From an uncultured Pelagibacteraceae bacterium (lineage in GTDB: Bacteria; Pseudomonadota; Alphaproteobacteria; Pelagibacterales; Pelagibacteraceae): 64,000 nucleotides of DNA. Under the pieces are notes generated by a model. It made no database searches. It was not told the origin of the DNA and worked only from the letters and a program-made list of their open reading frames with translations. Shown piece after piece: positions 1 to 9,220 of the stretch. The stretch covers positions 1 to 64,000 of the forward strand of contig CACHQB010000001.1 in assembly GCA_902581925.1 (NCBI GenBank), given 5' to 3'. Positions within the stretch are counted from its first letter, which is position 1. The number at the start of each line of letters is the position of its first letter. The position numbers and the translations under genes were made by a program.

Positions 1-1670
1 TTAGCTGGTTCACAGGTAATTATCTCACCATCAGCTTTTACCTCGTATGTCTCAGGATTAACCTCAATTTTTGGACACTTATTATTTAAAATCATATCTT
101 TTTTAGAAATGGCTCTTGTATTTTCTACAGGTAATAAGTCTTTTCTAATACTTGCATCTTTTAATGAATTCTTTTCAAGAGCTAGTTTACTTGTGAAAAT
201 TACCGAGGATTTTTCTAACGACGTCCCAAATGATGAAAACATTGGTCTAGTGTATACTGGTTGTGGAGTTGGAATTGATGCATTTGGGTCTCCCATTTGC
301 GCACAAGCTATACTTCCCCCTATTAATATCATCTCAGGTTTGGCACCAAAAAATGCTGGGTCCCATAAAACTAAATCCGCACGTTTATTTTTTTCAATAC
401 TACCAATATGTTTTGAAATTCCATGAGCGATTGCAGGATTAATTGTGTATTTTGCCAAATATCTTTTAACTCTAAAATTATCATTATCCCCTTTTTCCTC
501 TGGTAGACTTCCTCTTTGAACTTTCATTTTATGTGCAGTTTGCCAAGTTCTAATTATAACTTCTCCGACTCTTCCCATTGCCTGACTATCTGATGCAATA
601 ATTGAAAATGCACCCATATCATGAAGAATATCCTCTGCTGCGATTGTTTCTCTTCTTATTCTACTTTCGGCAAATGCTACATCCTCTGGAATAGATTTAT
701 CGAGATGGTGACAAACCATAAGCATATCTAAATGTTCTTCTATTGTATTAACTGTATATGGTCTGGTTGGATTTGTTGAAGAAGGAATAACATACTCTTC
801 TCCACAAACTTTAATTATATCTGGTGCATGTCCGCCGCCAGCACCCTCTGTATGAAAAGCATGAATAGTTCTTTTGTTTATTGCTTTTATTGTATTTTCT
901 ACAAATCCACTTTCATTTAAAGTGTCGGTATGAATCATAACCTGTATATCATTTTTGTCAGCAATATTTAAACAATTATCAATTGCACCTGGAGTGGTTC
1001 CCCAATCCTCATGGAGTTTAAGTGCTGAAGCTCCTGCTAAAATTTGTTCCTCAAGACCTTCCGGCAAGGAGGAATTTCCTTTTCCAGCAAAAGCTAAATT
1101 CATAGAAAAACCATCAGCAGATTGAATCATTCTTTGTATGTGCCATGGTCCAGGTGTACACGTTGTTGCAAGTGTACCGTGAGCCGGTCCAGTTCCTCCT
1201 CCAAGCATGGTCGTAATACCTGAGTGCAAAGCATCATCAATTTGTTGGGGACATATATAATGAATATGACTATCAAAACCCCCAGCTGTTAAAATTTTTC
1301 CTTCACCTGCAATTATTTCTGTTCCTGGACCAATAATAATATTTACTTTAGATTGAGTATCTGGATTACCAGCTTTACCGATTTCAAATATTTTTCCATC
1401 CTTTAAACCAACATCAGCTTTATAAATTCCATTCACATCAACTACTAAAGCATTGGTAATAACTGTATCAGCAGCTCCTTTTTCTCTGCTGATTTGAGAT
1501 TGACCCATCCCGTCTCTTATTACCTTTCCACCACCAAACTTTACTTCTTCACCATAAGTGGTTAGATCGTTCTCAACTTCAATAAATAAGTCAGTATCTG
1601 CGAGCCTTACTTTATCTCCTGTAGTAGGCCCATACATATCCGCATAAGCTGCTCTAGAAATTTTAGCCAT
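1..1670 (-). CDS. ureC: Urease subunit alpha, partial (C-terminus cut by window edge)
   Basis: Minus-strand translation from the ATG at 1670: [33 protein letters not shown]...; HIHYICPQQ and MVCHHLD active-site-like motifs; directly follows ureB. Confidence 0.97.
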   Translation of the reverse strand, partial: MAKISRAAYADMYGPTTGDKVRLADTDLFIEVENDLTTYGEEVKFGGGKVIRDGMGQSQISREKGAADTVITNALVVDVNGIYKADVGLKDGKIFEIGKAGNPDTQSKVNIIIGPGTEIIAGEGKILTAGGFDSHIHYICPQQIDDALHSGITTMLGGGTGPAHGTLATTCTPGPWHIQRMIQSADGFSMNLAFAGKGNSSLPEGLEEQILAGASALKLHEDWGTTPGAIDNCLNIADKNDIQVMIHTDTLNESGFVENTIKAINKRTIHAFHTEGAGGGHAPDIIKVCGEEYVIPSSTNPTRPYTVNTIEEHLDMLMVCHHLDKSIPEDVAFAESRIRRETIAAEDILHDMGAFSIIASDSQAMGRVGEVIIRTWQTAHKMKVQRGSLPEEKGDNDNFRVKRYLAKYTINPAIAHGISKHIGSIEKNKRADLVLWDPAFFGAKPEMILIGGSIACAQMGDPNASIPTPQPVYTRPMFSSFGTSLEKSSVIFTSKLALEKNSLKDASIRKDLLPVENTRAISKKDMILNNKCPKIEVNPETYEVKADGEIITCEPA

Positions 1671-1974
1671 TATAAATTACCCATAACTTTCTTATTAAAA
1701 CCATATATTTTTTTGATCCATTTATTTCTATTAACTCAACATCTTTGGATTGACCTGGTTCAAACCTTACAGCCGTTCCTGAGGGGATATTTAATCTTTT
1801 TCCATACGCTAAATCTCGATCAAAAACTAAATACTCGTTTGTTTCAAAAAAATGATAATGACTTCCAACTTGTACGGGTCTATCTCCAGAATTAGAAATT
1901 TTTATCTTAATAACTTTGGAGTCTTTATTTAGGTCGATTTCCTCTTTTTTTGTAATTACTTCACCTGGCTTCAT
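1663..1974 (-). CDS. ureB: Urease subunit beta
   Basis: MKPGEVI...[19 protein letters not shown]...GTAVRFEPG is typical UreB; overlaps the ureC start. Confidence 0.97.
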   Translation of the reverse strand: MKPGEVITKKEEIDLNKDSKVIKIKISNSGDRPVQVGSHYHFFETNEYLVFDRDLAYGKRLNIPSGTAVRFEPGQSKDVELIEINGSKKYMVLIRKLWVIYNG

Positions 1975-1981
1975 AATATTA

Positions 1982-2284
1982 TCATCTAATAGGTTTGTGC
2001 ACTGTTACTAATTTAGTTCCATCAGGAAAAGTAGCTTCAACTTGAACTTCCTTCACCATATCTGGAATGCCCTCCATACAATCCTTTTTTTTAATAACAT
2101 GAGCTCCTGCCTCCATGAGTTCTGCAACACTTTTACCCTCTCTAGCTCCCTCTACTACAAAATCTGTTATTAAAGCTATTGCTTCTGGATAATTCAATTT
2201 TATACCTTTTGATAATCTATTTTTAGCGACAATCGCTGCAAGGCTTATTAAAAGTTTATCTTTTTCTCTAGGAGTAAGTTTCAT
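1982..2284 (-). CDS. ureA: Urease subunit gamma
   Basis: [39 protein letters not shown] typical UreA. Confidence 0.97.
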   Translation of the reverse strand: MKLTPREKDKLLISLAAIVAKNRLSKGIKLNYPEAIALITDFVVEGAREGKSVAELMEAGAHVIKKKDCMEGIPDMVKEVQVEATFPDGTKLVTVHKPIR

Positions 2285-3094
2285 TTATATATTCCATACT
2301 TTTGGTATCTTTGAACCTTCAAAAAAATAAGACAAAATTTTATCAATTGCAAATTTAAGATTATAACTATCTTTAGATAAAAGTCTTACGATCAATTTAT
2401 TATCCCATTGAGAATAATTTGAAGTTGTATTTTCATTATTAGTTAAGGTTTCAGATAGATTATTAAAGTTATTCAAAAACTTATTTCCTACAATAATAAT
2501 TGTCGCAACTGCAGAATTATTATTTAATGTCGAAAAACTATTCAAATATTTTTTTTCAAATAAACCTGTATTTATTGCTTCGGTATGAATTAATTTATTA
2601 TCAATATTAATATTCCAAAAATCTGAAAAATATCCCTTTTCAAACTCCTCCTTCATAGAAGTTCGTCCAAAAATAACATTTTCACAAAGAAGTAAATTCG
2701 AGTCTTTTGATAAATTGAAATTAATTTTTCTTTTTAGATTACAATTATTAAATAAAATTAGTTCTTTAGGTAACCAAAACAGACTAGAATTGTTTGTTAA
2801 ATTTAAGTTTATATTTAAGTTGGCTGGATTACCAAAACCACTATAAATTTTTTCTGCTGCCTGGGTTGATATACAAAGTTTCGAACTATCAATTTCAAAT
2901 TTGTAGTCATATTCATCTCCACTGGTAATTCCACCAGCAGTATTGATAAGCATTAATTGTTTTAAATTTTCATGAAAATCTGGCATCAAAGCTTTTGAAG
3001 ATCCTTGTTGATAAAGTTTTTGTAAGTTTTGATCTTTTATTTTAATTTCTAATCTGCCCTTAGATTTTTCTAGTTTCTTTTGACTAATATTCAT
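2285..3094 (-). CDS. ureD: Urease accessory protein UreD
   Basis: NTAGGITSGDEYDYKFEID...STQAAEKIY and position abutting ureA. Confidence 0.9.
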   Translation of the reverse strand: MNISQKKLEKSKGRLEIKIKDQNLQKLYQQGSSKALMPDFHENLKQLMLINTAGGITSGDEYDYKFEIDSSKLCISTQAAEKIYSGFGNPANLNINLNLTNNSSLFWLPKELILFNNCNLKRKINFNLSKDSNLLLCENVIFGRTSMKEEFEKGYFSDFWNINIDNKLIHTEAINTGLFEKKYLNSFSTLNNNSAVATIIIVGNKFLNNFNNLSETLTNNENTTSNYSQWDNKLIVRLLSKDSYNLKFAIDKILSYFFEGSKIPKVWNI

Positions 3095-3180
3095 TATCTT
3101 ATCCTAGCACAAAAAAACCTCTTTATAGTTTGCCAATTTTTACAGCTTGAATTATTTGCCTTTTTTAATAAAAAGAAAGC

Positions 3181-3402
3181 ATGCAGAACCAAGAAATAGT
3201 CAAAATAATTGAAAACCTTAAAGGACGAAGAAATTATGAGGAAAAAAGAGCCTCTAAATTAGGTTTTGCATCTTTATATGATTACTTTGAAGACAAAATT
3301 TCAAAAAAACAAAAAGCTCTTGAGGAAGAGCAAAAAGAATTAGAAGCTGCAAAAACTGATGATCAATCAAAAGCTGCTAAAAAAAGCTGCGGTTGTTGCT
3401 AA
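3181..3402 (+). CDS. Small conserved-looking protein with C-terminal SCGCC motif
   Basis: 73-aa ORF divergent from ureD; charged coiled-coil-like region, terminal KKSCGCC. Confidence 0.65.
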   Translation: MQNQEIVKIIENLKGRRNYEEKRASKLGFASLYDYFEDKISKKQKALEEEQKELEAAKTDDQSKAAKKSCGCC

Positions 3403-3517
3403 TATCTTTCAATTTAGGTTTTGAAATTATATCTAGATCTTCATAGTTATTGATATTTTTTGCGTAAGAGACTTTTGAATATATTAAAATAAAAAATATT
3501 AATAAAATTTTTTTCAT
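3377..3517 (-). CDS. Candidate 46-aa exported peptide (signal peptide plus short tail)
   Basis: Read by eye: MKKILLIFFILIYSKVSYAKNINNYEDLDIISKPKLKDISNNRSFF*; signal peptide resembles those of the neighbouring genes; below the ORF-track cutoff. Confidence 0.4.
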   Translation of the reverse strand: MKKILLIFFILIYSKVSYAKNINNYEDLDIISKPKLKDISNNRSFF

Positions 3518-3518
3518 T

Positions 3519-4628
3519 TTATTGCATTATCAACGGTATCAAATGTTTAGGTTTGTAGTCCGCAGCAATTGAATGGATTTCAAGTATTTTATTGTTTTCG
3601 TAATCAATAACTAAAAGTTTATATCCATGCCCTCTCATCATTATCGATTTATTTTTCAATCCATAAGGTGTTTCTGTATAAAAAAACTTTCCATATTTTG
3701 GACCCCAATCTCTTCCTGTTTCAACTGAGTTATTAATTGCATCACGTAAATAATTTCCAAGACATGACTCTTTGTTTTGTATTTCTTCAGATACAAAAAT
3801 TCCTATACGGAGCCAATCATATCTTGTTGCCCAAAACCAGTTTGCAAAACCTGGATAACCTTTGTGACCAAATACTAACGTTTTATGTTTTAATTTTGCT
3901 CTTTCATTCAAATTCTTTTGAACAAATTTCTTAAACTTCGATTTTCCTCCCAATTGTTTGACAACAACTGCAGTTGCTAAATCTGGCTGAAGATTTGAAT
4001 AATAAAACTTATCATCTCCTAATGGTTCATTTGTTTTTGGTCTTCTTTTTATAAATGAAGTGATACCGTCAGGAAATGGGACAGTTTCCATGTAATTTCC
4101 TTCTCCTATTTTATTATCTCTAGCCATCATGTTCATAGAATCTTTAATTTTTATTTTTGCATAAAAACTATTTTTAATTTCTGGAAGATAGTGGCCATAG
4201 GTTTTATTTGGATCAACTAAACCTTCACATTGTGCCAAACCAAAGATTAATGAACTTATGCTCTTAGCTTTTGATCTGCCATTAAATAAGGTTTTCTCAG
4301 TAATTTTAGTTTTTGTTTTAAAATCACCCCATTGCATTCTAGTATAATCGTAAATTACTTTATCTTTTTCATAATATAAAAGTGAGGTTATAGTTGAGTT
4401 ATCAAGTATTTTTTTAATATCTGCTGGTATTTCAACTTTATTAATGTCTAACTCTCTAAATTTTTTTGGAGATTTAAAGAACCATTTTCCGTCTTTTCTT
4501 TTTAATTTGCCCATCCATCTATCAAATTCCTTAACTTTAATTTCTGGAACTTTATAACTGAAATGATTTGCAAAAACGTTACTACTTAATAACAAACCCA
4601 GAACCACAATCCCTAAAAGTTTTTTCAA
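3519..4628 (-). CDS. Exported serine hydrolase (beta-lactamase/PBP-like fold)
   Basis: Signal peptide MKKLLGIVVLGLLLSSNVFA; SKAK as SxxK, YSN as YxN, HG near the C-terminus. Confidence 0.75.
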   Translation of the reverse strand: MKKLLGIVVLGLLLSSNVFANHFSYKVPEIKVKEFDRWMGKLKRKDGKWFFKSPKKFRELDINKVEIPADIKKILDNSTITSLLYYEKDKVIYDYTRMQWGDFKTKTKITEKTLFNGRSKAKSISSLIFGLAQCEGLVDPNKTYGHYLPEIKNSFYAKIKIKDSMNMMARDNKIGEGNYMETVPFPDGITSFIKRRPKTNEPLGDDKFYYSNLQPDLATAVVVKQLGGKSKFKKFVQKNLNERAKLKHKTLVFGHKGYPGFANWFWATRYDWLRIGIFVSEEIQNKESCLGNYLRDAINNSVETGRDWGPKYGKFFYTETPYGLKNKSIMMRGHGYKLLVIDYENNKILEIHSIAADYKPKHLIPLIMQ

Positions 4629-5560
4629 TTCATGACCCCAACTTTATCTTTAGTTTTGCCTCTTCTAACTTCATCAAAATAAATTACAGTGGTTGGTACT
4701 TCTTTTATTTTGTAAAAACTTTTACATTTTTTATATATTTTTATTGATGTTTTGTGGCCAGGATACTTTTTTTTCTGTAATCTTCTAAAACCATAGTGCT
4801 CTTCTGGAGTTTTTCCTTTTTCAGAAAAACATTTTTTCATCATATTAAGATTTACATAATTTAAATATCTTGTGATACCAGTTCTATAAACACCAAACTT
4901 TTGATAAACTTTAGATTTTGATTTTGTTGGACCTACATAATCATATTTGAGTTCATTGTTTATCCAAATTTTAAAAAAGCCATCCTTTTTTTTAGTCCAT
5001 TTTGCATTTATTAATACATCAAACCACTTTCCTAAAACTTCTTCATTATTTAATAAGTTTTTCTGATCATAATCTTCATCTTTATCTGTGATTGTTCTAA
5101 CTATTGAATATCCATTTTTAAGCTCTTTAAACATAAAAACAGGATTTCCCTCTTTTTGGTGAAATTGACCAAATGCATTACTTAAAGGATATAAATTTTT
5201 ATGATCTTTGGGAAAATAAATTGACCATGAAAACCAGTACTCACCTTTAGTCATTTCACTTTCACCTCCACTTAACTCATGGCGCTCCCTATCATTTTTA
5301 CAATCACTCCATGATCCTGGATCTCTACCACAGTCACCATTTCTAACCTCAAATCTAATTGATTGATTGCCTGCTCTAACCGGATGGCCATCTTCTTTAT
5401 TTACAATTTGAAATCCGTGCTTCTTATAATATTTGCCGGTTAAACTTTTATAAAATTTTGATCCAGAACCTACATCTTTTGGAAGTTTGACAAATTTTTT
5501 GGCATAACTATTTCCACTTAATAATAAACTAAGAAATAGAATGCCTAAAATTTTTTTCAT
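4625..5560 (-). CDS. Exported polysaccharide lyase-like protein
   Basis: Signal peptide MKKILGILFLSLLLSGNSYA; RFEVRNGDCGRDPG...ERHELS...GEYWFSWSIYFP...FGQFHQKEGNPVF resembles the heparin/alginate lyase-like jelly-roll family (Pfam Polysacc_lyase). Confidence 0.7.
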   Translation of the reverse strand: MKKILGILFLSLLLSGNSYAKKFVKLPKDVGSGSKFYKSLTGKYYKKHGFQIVNKEDGHPVRAGNQSIRFEVRNGDCGRDPGSWSDCKNDRERHELSGGESEMTKGEYWFSWSIYFPKDHKNLYPLSNAFGQFHQKEGNPVFMFKELKNGYSIVRTITDKDEDYDQKNLLNNEEVLGKWFDVLINAKWTKKKDGFFKIWINNELKYDYVGPTKSKSKVYQKFGVYRTGITRYLNYVNLNMMKKCFSEKGKTPEEHYGFRRLQKKKYPGHKTSIKIYKKCKSFYKIKEVPTTVIYFDEVRRGKTKDKVGVMN

Positions 5561-6936
5561 TTACCTTTTTTAATAACTGAGTGAGCTATTTTCATCCAAT
5601 TGAAGTCTCTATGAATAGCTAATGTTGCAACAATTCTTCCTTTATCAAAATCTATTGTAATTGTTTGTCCTCCATAACCATCCAAAATAAAAATATGTCT
5701 TTTCTTCATACCAGAAGGTTCTAAATGAAAAAAACCACCATATGATTTCGGATTTGTGAATGCTTGTTTTGTGTCACCATAATCATAATTTTTTTTAACT
5801 TTTCTTTCATATAAAGACTTCAAATATTTTCCCTCACATGTATCATTTTGCCAATCATCCAACATAGCTTTAGCAATTCTCAAATAATCATATCTTGTTA
5901 CTAACAGTGTGCTTGTTATTGCCTTATCTTCTGAAGTTGAGGTTCGTGGCTCTGCAAAAGAAGTATCGTATTCAATTTTAGCTTTATTTGTAAAAACATC
6001 TTCTAGTAATTTAAGAAATTCGTCGTTGCCAGCTTTAAAAATTATATAATTCATGATTAAATGTGGCAATAAATTATTATAAGCCCATTTACTTGCAGAT
6101 TTTTTTGAATTTTTAAATTCATTTTCCATAACACTTTTGATTGTTCTGTTGGTAACTGAATGTTTAGAATTTGAGTTTGCAAATATATTACTTTTATCTT
6201 TAGGAGAAAAATATTTCTCATCACCTGCTTTCATATTTATTATATCAATAATTTTTTGATTGTGATAAAGAGTGTTTTCTAATATAGGCCAATCATTTAA
6301 TTGTGCATCAATACTCTCAATATATCCCTTGCATATTGCGTGTCCTAATACATATGAAGCGATGCTTTTTCCAACTGACTGGGAATGATACTTTGTTTCA
6401 TTTGTGAAAACTTTACCAAATTTATCTTTTGGACTTATCTCGTCGATAACAATTTTACCATCTTCATATAAAAGATAGCTCAGCAATGCTGTCTTTTGCA
6501 TTTGTTTTTTAATATTTTTATCTTCTCTTAAATCAAATTCAAATTGATATGGATTTTGTGAAGCTTTGATAACACTGTACTTTGCCTTATTAAACCAATT
6601 CCCGTTCGTATAATTCCAATAGTAATAAAGTAAAGTATCGTAATTAGGCTTAGAACCCTTTTCAGGAATCTCTGAACGACCATTATAGGTATTTACATTA
6701 TAATTACCTTTGATTTTTTTATCTTTATCACATTTATTGTAATACCAAATATGGCTAAATTTTTCTAAATCTTTACATTTTCCGGTTGGTTCTGCATATC
6801 CAACTTTATAATATTCAGTAAACTCATTTTTTGCTAACCAAACATTAAATTCTTCAAAAAGCTCTTCTTGTTCATCTGCATAAGAAGTAACCGAAAGTAT
6901 TATTGAAAAAATAATTATTAAGATTTTTTTTATCAT
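5557..6936 (-). CDS. Exported serine hydrolase (beta-lactamase/PBP-like fold), distant paralogue of 3519..4628
   Basis: Signal peptide; HSQSVGKSIASYVLGHAICKGYI (SVGK as SxxK), YNN as YxN, GYGGQTITIDF near the C-terminus. Confidence 0.72.
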   Translation of the reverse strand: MIKKILIIIFSIILSVTSYADEQEELFEEFNVWLAKNEFTEYYKVGYAEPTGKCKDLEKFSHIWYYNKCDKDKKIKGNYNVNTYNGRSEIPEKGSKPNYDTLLYYYWNYTNGNWFNKAKYSVIKASQNPYQFEFDLREDKNIKKQMQKTALLSYLLYEDGKIVIDEISPKDKFGKVFTNETKYHSQSVGKSIASYVLGHAICKGYIESIDAQLNDWPILENTLYHNQKIIDIINMKAGDEKYFSPKDKSNIFANSNSKHSVTNRTIKSVMENEFKNSKKSASKWAYNNLLPHLIMNYIIFKAGNDEFLKLLEDVFTNKAKIEYDTSFAEPRTSTSEDKAITSTLLVTRYDYLRIAKAMLDDWQNDTCEGKYLKSLYERKVKKNYDYGDTKQAFTNPKSYGGFFHLEPSGMKKRHIFILDGYGGQTITIDFDKGRIVATLAIHRDFNWMKIAHSVIKKGK

Positions 6937-7061
6937 GACAACTTTTTTTAAAAGGTTAATTTTTTTTGTTGTCCCTTGATTTAAAAGTCAGCACAACCAG
7001 ACTTTGCCAGATTAAGATGTTATTTTTTTTAATTTAAATGTCAATAAATAGAAGTTGTTAT

Positions 7062-8072
7062 TTAAAAATCTAAAATTTTTTTTGATCCATCACTGTATGT
7101 AAATTCCACTTGTTTTTTTGAAATCCTTTTAATTGATGTAAAACCATCGTATTCGGAAATAAATTCATTTAATTGTTTTCTGCCCTTTTTACTCATTTTT
7201 GGACCTGGTGCATTGACACCAACATCAATGATTAGTTCAGCTCCATTTAAAAATGCATTGACCCAAGCTTTCACTGGAGGACCACAGGTCATTGCCTCTG
7301 TTAACCAGATAGGTTTATCAACATCTGCACTTTTTAACAAAGCAGCAAATTCATCAACCCAAAGCTGTTTATCACATTGCCCATCTGGGCCACTTATGTG
7401 GTGTATGTTTGCAATATCAAAATTATCTTTAATTTTTGGCAAAACAACTTTCCAATACTTTTTACTTTCTGGAAACATTCCAGCTGCTCCTGCCATAACA
7501 ATAACCGCATCAGGTTGTTTTTTTTTGATCACTTTTGATGAGAAATTAAAGATTTCAACAAAATCTTCCTTACTTCCTTTAAAAAACATTTTAAATTCTG
7601 GTTCATTCATTACATCCCAATATTTAATAGGTTTGGTTAATCCAGGCATATCATTTGAACCATCACCATCATAACGATCTACTAATTTTATAAGAAAATT
7701 TTTATAATCATCCATTGAACAAGGCTTGCTTAAATATTTTGTAAAACGTTTTCCAAATGGACTTTTAGCTTTTTTTCTTTTACAAGATTTTTGTTCCCAA
7801 TTTGCATGAGGCCAGATAGTAGCTAAAATTGTTTGATTGTGTTCTTGTGCGTAAACAACATGTTTATCTACTTCTTCCCAACTAAACTTTCCCTTTTCTT
7901 TTTCAATATGGTTCCAAATAAAAGGTCCTGGATGTGGCCTGACCCATTGACCATCTTTACCTCTCATTTTTTCATCTCGCATTTCGGTTAATTCACCAAA
8001 TCTCGATTTAGAGTTTGCAGAATTAGTTAAAAATAAAAGAGATAGTAAAATTATTAATAATTTATTCATCAA
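7062..8072 (-). CDS. Exported glycoside hydrolase, (beta/alpha)8 clan-A-like
   Basis: Signal peptide; YWDVMNEPEF acid/base motif and IWLTEAMT nucleophile-like motif. Confidence 0.7.
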   Translation of the reverse strand: MMNKLLIILLSLLFLTNSANSKSRFGELTEMRDEKMRGKDGQWVRPHPGPFIWNHIEKEKGKFSWEEVDKHVVYAQEHNQTILATIWPHANWEQKSCKRKKAKSPFGKRFTKYLSKPCSMDDYKNFLIKLVDRYDGDGSNDMPGLTKPIKYWDVMNEPEFKMFFKGSKEDFVEIFNFSSKVIKKKQPDAVIVMAGAAGMFPESKKYWKVVLPKIKDNFDIANIHHISGPDGQCDKQLWVDEFAALLKSADVDKPIWLTEAMTCGPPVKAWVNAFLNGAELIIDVGVNAPGPKMSKKGRKQLNEFISEYDGFTSIKRISKKQVEFTYSDGSKKILDF

Positions 8073-9220
8073 GTTTTAAAAAGCTTATTAGATAAATTTT
8101 GTAAATTTTCTCCCCAGAAAACTTCTTTAGTGATTTTTTTGAAATCTACATCAAATACTGTAGACATTGCTGAAGCATATATTGACCTTGAATCTATTGT
8201 TGAATTTAAGTCTCTTCCTTCAAACAATTCTTTTCTCTTAAGTCCAGGCCAATCTGTGTGAATTTGTGCTTTTTTAACTAATCCACCTGCTAAGAAAACA
8301 GCTGATCCATAACCATGTTCAGTTCCATTACTACTGTTCTGCTTAATTGTTCTACCAAACTCTGTAAGCGTTACAATTAAAGTATTATCAAATGCTTTTT
8401 TGGACATTGATTGATATAAACCTTTTACAATTCTATCATAGTCATTAAGACAATCTGCATGAGCCCCATTGGTTGCACCTTGTGCAGCATGGGTATCAAA
8501 TCCATCAACTTCAAATACAGCTACTCTAGGTCCATTAGGTTTAGATAATTGTTCTCCTGCATTCGAAGCAAGTGACCAATTTTCTCTATTTCCTTGATTT
8601 TTAAGATCTCTAGTCATGACTATTTTTAAATTTTCACTTAATAATTTTTCATCATGATCTTTAAAAGCTTGTTCGATTATGCTCATGGTTTCTTTACTAG
8701 GTAGTCTGTCACCTACTGGATAATAATTATTATTCATTGGAACACCTCTGATCAACAAGGGCATTGGTAAAGCTAAAGCTAAGCCTTTTCCAGTTAAACC
8801 TGCAGATTTCATTCCTCTTCCAAGCCATCCTGTTTTAACCTGATATGGAATTTTACCACCAGACTCCATTAAATTCTGACCATCAAAATGCGATCTTCCA
8901 GTATAAGGAATGTTAGTTGCATGTACTGCAGCACCTTGGTTTTGATCCCACAATTTTTTAAATGTTTCAAGGGCAGGATGAAGATCAAAATCACTTGTTA
9001 ATTTTAGAGTTCTATCAAGGTTAATCTTACTTCTTAACTTTTCAAAATTCTTGTCACCTTTTATTGGAATTGCACATAACCCATCCATTCCTCCACGAAG
9101 CATAATTACTACTAGATTTTTTTTAGTACCTTTATTTGCTAGTGTTGGTGTTCCAAAACCTGCAAAATATAAAGAGGTTAATGCAGTTGTTTTTAAAAAA
9201 TCTCTTCTATTTATCCTCAT
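8069..9220 (-). CDS. DUF1501 family protein with Tat signal
   Basis: N-terminus MRINRRDFLKTTALTSLYFAGFGTPTLA (RRxFLK); LVVIMLRGGMDGLCAI...GRSHFDGQNLMESG...DTHAAQGA...TEFGRTIKQN are DUF1501 hallmarks. Confidence 0.88.
   Translation of the reverse strand: MRINRRDFLKTTALTSLYFAGFGTPTLANKGTKKNLVVIMLRGGMDGLCAIPIKGDKNFEKLRSKINLDRTLKLTSDFDLHPALETFKKLWDQNQGAAVHATNIPYTGRSHFDGQNLMESGGKIPYQVKTGWLGRGMKSAGLTGKGLALALPMPLLIRGVPMNNNYYPVGDRLPSKETMSIIEQAFKDHDEKLLSENLKIVMTRDLKNQGNRENWSLASNAGEQLSKPNGPRVAVFEVDGFDTHAAQGATNGAHADCLNDYDRIVKGLYQSMSKKAFDNTLIVTLTEFGRTIKQNSSNGTEHGYGSAVFLAGGLVKKAQIHTDWPGLKRKELFEGRDLNSTIDSRSIYASAMSTVFDVDFKKITKEVFWGENLQNLSNKLFKT

Noticed and set aside
109-426. Plus-strand 105-aa ORF
   Set aside because: Lies antisense inside ureC, which has clear homology.
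7213-7674. Plus-strand 153-aa ORF
   Set aside because: Antisense to the glycoside hydrolase gene; no recognisable family.
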